From contig JAKOSS010000389.1 of the NCBI GenBank assembly GCA_029777145.1, forward strand, positions 1 to 11,026: a stretch of 11,026 nucleotides of DNA, given 5' to 3'. This DNA is from Acidobacteriota bacterium (GTDB lineage: Bacteria; Acidobacteriota; Blastocatellia; Pyrinomonadales; Pyrinomonadaceae). Both the position numbers and the translations under genes were made by a program. Position 1 is the first letter of the stretch. Every line of letters starts with the position of its first letter. This document shows, piece after piece, positions 6,316 to 11,026 of the stretch. The notes under the pieces were generated by a model that made no database searches, was not told where the DNA came from, and saw only the letters and a program-made list of their open reading frames with translations.

Positions 6316-6600
6316 CTACTTCTTTTCTTCTTTCTTCTCGGTCGCCGCGTTGGCTGCCGGCTTGTCTTCCTTCTTCTCCATGTTGGAGTTCGAGGTCGCC
6401 GGTTTGGCGTTCGTGTTGGTGGTGTTCGACGGAGCAGCGTTGGTGTTCGTCGTCGCTGCCGGGCTGGCCGAAGCGGCCGGCGACGCGGTCGTGTTCGTGT
6501 TCGATTTGTTGGCCGTATTGTTGGACGTCGATCCGCCATCGCAAGCGGCACCCCACATGCCAACGGTCAAGATTGCTGAAAGAGCAATAACTTTCTTCAT
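6316..6600 (-). CDS. Small low-complexity lipoprotein with Lys/Glu tail
   Basis: The 94-residue product begins MKKVIALSAILTVGMWGAAC, a lipoprotein signal peptide with the acceptor cysteine at 20 (residue -3 is Gly, so the lipobox is imperfect). The mature part is disordered in character: Asn/Thr/Ser/Ala/Pro-rich from 21 to about 72, with the near-repeats ASPAASASPAA and TTNTNAAPSN/TTNTNAKPAT, then a charged tail rich in KKE, DKP and EKKEEKK. Tryptophan 16 in the signal peptide is the only aromatic residue. Of the first 20 residues, 11 match the signal peptide of the next gene downstream (5844-6125) and the cysteine is at the same place, so the two are probably paralogues or share a recruited leader. 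The start is set by CAGGAG (6616-6611). It has its own strong promoter, a leader hairpin and a terminator. The Pro/Ala/Asn segment could be a spacer that reaches from a membrane to peptidoglycan, but this is inference. Confidence 0.78.
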   Translation of the reverse strand: MKKVIALSAILTVGMWGAACDGGSTSNNTANKSNTNTTASPAASASPAATTNTNAAPSNTTNTNAKPATSNSNMEKKEDKPAANAATEKKEEKK

Positions 6601-6647
6601 TTGATAGATTCTCCTGTCTTCTTCAAAGATTGTTGTTTTGTAATTTT

Positions 6648-6669
6648 ACGACCTCCCTAGGGAAGTCGT
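6648..6669 (-). promoter_or_regulatory. Hairpin in the lipoprotein 5' leader containing a Shine-Dalgarno-like run
   Basis: On the minus strand arms ACGACTTCC and GGAGGTCGT flank a CTAG loop. The one non-Watson-Crick position is a G-U wobble in minus-strand RNA but an A-C mismatch in plus-strand RNA, which favours a role in the minus transcript. It lies between the predicted start near 6695 and the ATG at 6600. The 3' arm contains AGGGAGGU, which could bind the ribosome's anti-Shine-Dalgarno sequence, although the true site is CAGGAG closer to the ATG. Confidence 0.5.
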
Positions 6670-6701
6670 TGTTCTCGATTGTTTATTTCGGAACATTCGA
6701 C

Positions 6702-6730
6702 AATATAAAAGGTGGAATTTTACAAGTCAA
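6702..6730 (-). promoter_or_regulatory. Near-consensus sigma70 promoter of the Lys/Glu-tail lipoprotein gene
   Basis: On the minus strand TTGACT (6730-6725, 5/6) and TATATT (6707-6702, 5/6) are exactly 17 bases apart. The start is predicted near 6695, giving a leader of about 95 bases. The -35 hexamer is identical to that of the paralogous gene downstream. Confidence 0.72.
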
Positions 6731-6830
6731 CCCAAAAATTATCGTATGAACACTATTTCACAAAAAAAATATCAATTTTTTTCAGACTTTATTTCGTGAA
6801 AAATCACCTCCGCTAACTTATTGCCGCGAT
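6731..6830. other. AT-rich divergent regulatory region with phased A and T tracts
   Basis: This stretch between the divergent lipoprotein and GGDEF promoters is markedly AT-rich against its surroundings. An A8 run (6762-6769) and a T7 run (6776-6782) sit inside the inverted pair TTTCAC (6756-6761) / GTGAAA (6796-6801). Such tracts usually bend DNA and can act as UP-like elements or sites for nucleoid proteins. No gene is present. Confidence 0.35.
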
Positions 6831-6839
6831 CCGAAACTG

Positions 6840-6869
6840 TTGACTGCGACGGATTCGAGACGTTATCTT
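6840..6869 (+). promoter_or_regulatory. Probable sigma70 promoter of the GAF-GGDEF gene
   Basis: TTGACT (6840-6845, 5/6) and TATCTT (6864-6869, 4/6) are 18 bases apart. The predicted start near 6876 leaves about 70 bases of leader before the ATG at 6946. It would exclude the upstream in-frame TTG at 6874 as start codon. The -35 hexamer equals that of both lipoprotein promoters. Confidence 0.5.
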
Positions 6870-6945
6870 TAGTTTGCGGGGCACGGACCCGTCAATCCGC
6901 ATTTTCACTCCGGTTCTTCCTCCGGCAGGAATCGCGAAAAACCCT

Positions 6946-8214
6946 ATGAATTCATCGAAATCGGCGGCATCGGCCGCAAAGCCGCTGCCGGGAAGTTTTC
7001 TGATATCTGCGTTCCTCGCGCTCGCTGCGCTCGGTGCGACGTTCCTGATTTCGAACACCGGGATCGCATTCCAGATCAAAACCCTGATTTTCGCGGCGAT
7101 CGCCGTCGTGTATTGCGTTGCCGCATTTTTGTTTTTCAGGATCCAAAGACGCCGGGAAATTGCCGCGATGCCGCCGATGCCGGCCATCAACGAGACCGTC
7201 GAGGGCAAGCTCTTCGCGCTCGAGGAAGCAAGCGAATTCTTCGGAGCGTCGCTCAAGTCGGCGGACATGTTCCGCCTGATCGCGAGCCGGATCAATGAGA
7301 TCCTCCCGGTTGCCGCCTGTGTACTTTACCTGACCGACGACGAAACCAAGACGATCGAACTCAAATATGCCTACGGCGACAATCCGCAGCGGTTCGCGAA
7401 TTCCGAGATCGAGATCAACCTCAGCCTCGCGGCGAAATGCTATCTCGCCCGCGCCGCACAGATCGACGCCGCAAATGCCTGCGACCGGCACGTCTTCCCG
7501 CGCGATCTCATGGAGAAGTTCGGATCGGCGATCGCCGTTCCGCTTTATCGGGCGACCCAACTGTTCGGTGTGATCGTCATTTACTCGAAAAACGAAGAAC
7601 GATTCGACGGAAGTTCGCTGACGCTCGCGGAAGCGATCGGCGAGCGGATCGCACCGCTGTTCACCAGTTCCTTCGCCTTTGAGAATTCGGTCTCGAACGC
7701 CCTCACCGACGCGATCACGAATCTTCCGAACGAGCGCGGATTCTACCTTGTCCTCGAGAACCAGATCGCTGAGTCGCAGCGTTTCCGCGACGAGCGCCCG
7801 CTGACGGTTCTCGCGATCGACATCCGAAATTTCGACGAACTCAATTCGCGTCACGGACATGCCGTCGGCGACGCGGTCCTCGACTTCGCCGCGCAGAACA
7901 TCAAGAAACAACTGCGGCAGATGGACGTGCTGACGCGTTCGGCCGGCGACGAGTTTCTGGCGGTGCTTCCGACGGCAGGCGAATCCGTCGCCGAAGAGAT
8001 CAAAGAGCGGATCTCGCGATCGTTCGTGGTGGCGCCGTTCGTGACTTCCTCCGGCGAGAAGGAATTCCTTGAACTTAACTTCGGCGCGGCGACGTTCTGG
8101 CGCGACGGCGAAACGGCACCCGATTTACTGCGGACCGCGCGCCTGAGAAAGGACGGCGACAAATCCACCGTCCGCGGGAAAGTACTTTGGTTTCCGAAGG
8201 AATACGTCAACTGA
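6946..8214 (+). CDS. Membrane-anchored GAF-GGDEF protein (putative diguanylate cyclase, AGDEF type)
   Basis: The 422-residue protein has two predicted membrane helices (about 17-36 and 44-64) with a short loop between, then a basic RIQRRR stop signal. A GAF-like domain (about 105-240) contains ACVLYLTDD and AIAVPLYRATQLFGVIVIYSK. A GGDEF domain (about 252-416) follows. The active-site motif is RSAGDEF (331-337), with Ala in place of the first Gly. The metal-binding Asp in LAIDIRNFDELN (289-300) and GHAVGD (304-309) are kept, and RQMD (324-327) is an intact RxxD product-inhibition site at the right distance. Some AGDEF enzymes are known to make cyclic di-GMP, so activity is likely but not certain. 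The GAF domain would sense a cytoplasmic ligand or mediate dimerisation. The ATG is preferred over the TTG at 6874 because the predicted transcript starts near 6876; AGGAA lies about 14 bases upstream of the ATG, a rather long spacing. Confidence 0.85.
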   Translation: MNSSKSAASAAKPLPGSFLISAFLALAALGATFLISNTGIAFQIKTLIFAAIAVVYCVAAFLFFRIQRRREIAAMPPMPAINETVEGKLFALEEASEFFGASLKSADMFRLIASRINEILPVAACVLYLTDDETKTIELKYAYGDNPQRFANSEIEINLSLAAKCYLARAAQIDAANACDRHVFPRDLMEKFGSAIAVPLYRATQLFGVIVIYSKNEERFDGSSLTLAEAIGERIAPLFTSSFAFENSVSNALTDAITNLPNERGFYLVLENQIAESQRFRDERPLTVLAIDIRNFDELNSRHGHAVGDAVLDFAAQNIKKQLRQMDVLTRSAGDEFLAVLPTAGESVAEEIKERISRSFVVAPFVTSSGEKEFLELNFGAATFWRDGETAPDLLRTARLRKDGDKSTVRGKVLWFPKEYVN

Positions 8215-8389
8215 AGCGCTCGTCACCGCCGAGGTTGCCGCTTGATTTCACGCTCACTGCCCGGCATCACTTCATATCGGCGAACCCGCGCCCGAGCCGT
8301 CCTCAAAGTTGGTCCCGATTTCAGTCACAATTGTTAAACTTTTGCGGCGTTCCAACCGTTTAAGATTCTGATCGCTGAACGGTAACGCT

Positions 8390-11026
8390 ATGGATACGGG
8401 AACCAAACTCGGCAGGTATGTGATCACGCGCAAGATCGGCAGCGGCGGTATGGGACAGGTCTTCGCCGCGCACGACGATCAGCTAGATCGCGAAGTAGCG
8501 CTGAAAGTGCTGCTGCCCGAATTCTGCAGCGATGTCGAGCGCGTCGAACGGTTCAAAGCCGAAGCCCGCGCCGCGTCCGCCCTCAATCATCCGAACATCA
8601 TCACTATTTACGAAATCAGCGAAGCGAGCAACGAACTGTTCATCGTTACCGAATTCGTCAAGGGACATACGCTGCGCGAACTCATCGATGACGGTGAACT
8701 GACCGCGTCCGAGTCCGTACGCATCGCCGAACAGGTCGCCGAAGCGTTGGCCGTCGCACATGACGCCAAGATCATTCATCGCGACATCAAGCCCGAAAAC
8801 ATCATGGTCCGGCATGACGGGATCGTGAAGATACTCGATTTCGGTCTCGCGAAGCCGATGGTCCATCAAAGCGTCGGGCGCGAGGACGAGACCGTTCAGA
8901 TGGTCCGCACCGAGCCCGGGATCGTGATGGGCAGCGTGCGCTACATGTCTCCGGAGCAGGCACGCGGCAAGGAAACCGATGCCCGAACGGATGTTTGGAG
9001 CCTCGGGGTGGTGCTTTACGAGACGCTTACCGGGACGAATCCGTTCGACGGTGAGACGATCAGCGATTCGCTCGCGTCCGTGATCCACATCGAACCGCCG
9101 CCGATCGACGGCATCCCTGACGAACTGCAGCGGATCGTCCGAAAGGCGCTCAAGAAGCGCGCCGAGGATCGTTATCAAAGTATCCGCGACATGGCGCTCG
9201 ACCTGCGCGATCTGCGCGGCGGACGCGAGGAACATTCCGGCGAACGGAAAGTTCCCGATCTTTCGCGGACGATCGCGATGCGGCGGAACGACACGCGTGA
9301 GAACGAAACGCTGATCCACCGGACGATTTCGGCGGAGAACAAACGGACGGGTGAGACGATCGAGCACTCCGCCGGATCGGGAAGCGCTGCCGCACAGGCG
9401 TTGCGGAAACTGTCGCCGGCGTGGGTCGTCGCCATCGTCGCGCTGGCGGCGCTCGCCGGATGGGTCGGCTACACGCAGTTCTTCAGCGGTTGGCAGCCGA
9501 AGTACGAGTCGATCCAGGCCTCGCGACTGACCGACAATCTCAGTTCCGGCCTTGCATCGATCTCGCCCGACGGACGCTTCGTGGCTTTCGTCAGCCGTCA
9601 GGAGGGCCGTCAGAGCCTGCTGATCAAGCAGGTCGCGACCGGAAGCCTGGTGACCGTCGTGCCGGCGACGCTTTCGGAATTTCACGAGCCGTCGTTTACG
9701 CCGGACGGCGAATTCGTTTTCTATTCGACCGTCGAGGAGGGAATCGGGACGCTGTACAAGGTGCCGGCGCTCGGCGGCGAAAAAACGAAGATCGCCGTGG
9801 ACGTCGATTCGCGGGTCACGTTCTCGCCTGATGGAAGCCGGATCGCGTTCATCCGCCACAATCCGAATGAGGGCGGCGACACCATTTTCGTCGGCGGCAG
9901 CGACGGTTCGGACCTCGCGCCGTTCCTTCAGACGAAAGACGTCGGATACGATCAGTTCACCGGCGTCGACTGGTCGCCTGACGGACAGCGGCTTTTGATC
10001 GGAGTTTTCAAGAACGGCGCCGAAACGCAGCGGAAGGTGAATTTCGTGACCGTCGCGACGGCCGACAAGCGACTCGAACCGTTCGGCGAGCGCGGCTGGT
10101 ACGGCGCGAAGAGTTTTCAATGGACGCGCGACGGCCGCGGGATCATTCTTGCCGGGAAGCTGAATTCCGGCGACAACGTGCAGGTTTGGCATCTCGACTA
10201 TCCCTCGGGCGCGACCCATCAGGTGACGACCGATACGAGTGATTATGCGTCGGTCAGCGTGTCGTCGGACGGCGCCACGATCGTCGCGACACGCGTCGAT
10301 ACGATCTCCAATCTGCAGACGATCGATCCGAAAACAAAGGAATCGCGCGCGGTCGTCCCGGACAACAAGAATCTTTTCGGATTCGGCGGATTCGCCGAAA
10401 CACCGAACGGCCGGTTCCTGATCGTCAAGAATACGGGGAAGGATCTGCAGATCTTCTCAGTCAACGGTGACGGCGGCGACGAACGCCAGTTGACCACCGG
10501 TTCCGGCCAGAACCTCTTTCCGGCGGTCTCTCCGGACGGCAAGTCGGTCGTCTTCAGTTCCTCGCGCGAGGGCGGTTTGTTCTCGATCTGGCGAATGAAC
10601 TCCGATGGCGGCAACCCCGTTCGGCTGACGTCGGCCGAAAATGTCAACGACATGCAGCCGCAGCTCACGCTCGACGGCAAATCGGTAGTTTTCATGAGGC
10701 AAACCAGCGACGGCGGCCGCGCGCAGGTCCTTCGTGTGCCGATGGACGGCGGCGACGCCGTGCCGGTGATCACGGGCGACGACCGTTCGAAGTTTTATCC
10801 GCGGCTTTCGCCCGACGGCAAATCGATCGCGTTCCACACATTCGAATACGATCCGAAGTCGGGAAGCTTCTCGAGCGACGTGAAGATCGCCGCGTTCGAC
10901 GGTGAATCGGTCGACAGTTCGGCGCCGGAAGCGTCGATCAAGATCAATCCCGAATTCCGCTTCGCGCCCGACGGCAAGTCCCTTGCTTATATCAACCGTG
11001 CGGGTGTGCCGAATATTTGGTCGATA
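8390..11026 (+). CDS. Transmembrane Ser/Thr protein kinase with PD40 beta-propeller (incomplete at the right edge)
   Basis: The frame runs 879 codons from the ATG at 8390 to the window edge with no stop. The kinase domain (about 8-275) has the glycine loop GSGGMGQV (17-24), ATP-binding Lys39 in VALK, Glu58 in helix C, HRDIKPEN (130-137; catalytic Asp132), DFG (150-152), SPE (187-189) and DVWSLG (201-206). All catalytic residues are present and it is an RD kinase. The activation loop is long and holds Thr168 and Thr174. A linker rich in Thr and charge (280-340) contains SRTIA, HRTIS and GETIE, possible phosphorylation sites. One membrane helix (about 344-362) follows. The remainder carries at least eleven PD40-type motifs (SPDGR, TPDGE, SPDGS, SPDGQ, TRDGR, SSDGA, TPNGR, SPDGK, TLDGK, SPDGK, APDGK), expected to form TolB-like beta-propellers outside the membrane. 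The role is inferred as receptor-like signalling; ligand and substrates are unknown. No Shine-Dalgarno sequence is visible, but the start fits the family's N-terminus. Confidence 0.92.
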   Translation, partial: MDTGTKLGRYVITRKIGSGGMGQVFAAHDDQLDREVALKVLLPEFCSDVERVERFKAEARAASALNHPNIITIYEISEASNELFIVTEFVKGHTLRELIDDGELTASESVRIAEQVAEALAVAHDAKIIHRDIKPENIMVRHDGIVKILDFGLAKPMVHQSVGREDETVQMVRTEPGIVMGSVRYMSPEQARGKETDARTDVWSLGVVLYETLTGTNPFDGETISDSLASVIHIEPPPIDGIPDELQRIVRKALKKRAEDRYQSIRDMALDLRDLRGGREEHSGERKVPDLSRTIAMRRNDTRENETLIHRTISAENKRTGETIEHSAGSGSAAAQALRKLSPAWVVAIVALAALAGWVGYTQFFSGWQPKYESIQASRLTDNLSSGLASISPDGRFVAFVSRQEGRQSLLIKQVATGSLVTVVPATLSEFHEPSFTPDGEFVFYSTVEEGIGTLYKVPALGGEKTKIAVDVDSRVTFSPDGSRIAFIRHNPNEGGDTIFVGGSDGSDLAPFLQTKDVGYDQFTGVDWSPDGQRLLIGVFKNGAETQRKVNFVTVATADKRLEPFGERGWYGAKSFQWTRDGRGIILAGKLNSGDNVQVWHLDYPSGATHQVTTDTSDYASVSVSSDGATIVATRVDTISNLQTIDPKTKESRAVVPDNKNLFGFGGFAETPNGRFLIVKNTGKDLQIFSVNGDGGDERQLTTGSGQNLFPAVSPDGKSVVFSSSREGGLFSIWRMNSDGGNPVRLTSAENVNDMQPQLTLDGKSVVFMRQTSDGGRAQVLRVPMDGGDAVPVITGDDRSKFYPRLSPDGKSIAFHTFEYDPKSGSFSSDVKIAAFDGESVDSSAPEASIKINPEFRFAPDGKSLAYINRAGVPNIWSI

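Noticed and set aside
6952..7911. Minus-strand open frame (319 codons) antisense to the GAF-GGDEF gene
   Set aside because: Shadow frame; Arg/Glu-rich without domains, while the plus strand encodes a recognisable GAF-GGDEF protein.
8215..8389. Terminator or promoter between the GGDEF and kinase genes
   Set aside because: I found no stable hairpin with a U-tract and no well-spaced -35/-10 pair; TAAGAT at 8361 lacks a partner at usable distance.
8483..10219. Long minus-strand open frame (578 codons) under the kinase gene
   Set aside because: It is a shadow of the kinase-propeller frame, which carries every catalytic motif; the antisense product shows no recognisable fold.

Overview
The window looks like part of a chromosome from an Acidobacteriota bacterium, most likely class Blastocatellia (Pyrinomonadaceae-like). 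The basis is: moderately high GC with strongly GC-biased third codon positions; a Ser/Thr kinase joined through one membrane segment to a long PD40-type beta-propeller; small low-complexity lipoproteins; and an intergenic region full of degenerate repeats that read as Asn-Pro-Lys-Ser/Ile-Arg peptides, a style I associate with this phylum. The placement is inferred from gene style; no rRNA or marker gene is present.

Layout. Positions 1-110 hold the start of a minus-strand gene that leaves the window on the left. Its -10 box is placed as for a leaderless transcript. Positions 111-1362 carry no convincing gene. They hold several repeat families: a tandem 36-bp-spaced repeat, an inverted pair of diverged composite elements (535-711 and 792-955), and a 210-bp element bounded by 35-bp inverted repeats with 33/35 matches (1093-1302). 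Positions 1417-2772 (minus) encode a class III PLP aminotransferase of the acetylornithine/4-aminobutyrate group. Positions 2993-3559 (minus) encode an OmpH/Skp-like periplasmic chaperone, with a terminator that abuts the aminotransferase promoter.

Divergent from ompH, 3749-5794 (plus) encodes a full-length DUF255/YyaL thioredoxin-domain protein. A hairpin at 5800-5823 separates it from two convergent minus-strand lipoprotein genes (5844-6125 and 6316-6600). These look like paralogues: their signal peptides match at 11 of 20 positions, each has a near-consensus sigma70 promoter with the same -35 hexamer, and each is followed by a terminator. Their mature parts have diverged, one into LEA-like 11-residue repeats and the other into a disordered Asn/Thr/Ala/Pro stretch with a Lys/Glu tail.

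The right part holds a membrane-anchored GAF-GGDEF protein (6946-8214, plus) with an AGDEF active-site variant and an intact RxxD inhibitory site. It is followed by a transmembrane Ser/Thr kinase with at least eleven PD40 motifs (8390 to the right edge, incomplete).

How the genes work together: there is no long operon, and most genes have their own promoter or terminator. The common theme is the cell envelope and signalling: a periplasmic chaperone, two lipoproteins, a membrane diguanylate cyclase and a membrane receptor-like kinase. I found no defence system, CRISPR array, integrase, transposase, tRNA or rRNA. The least explained parts are the repeat-rich left region and the lipoprotein pair.
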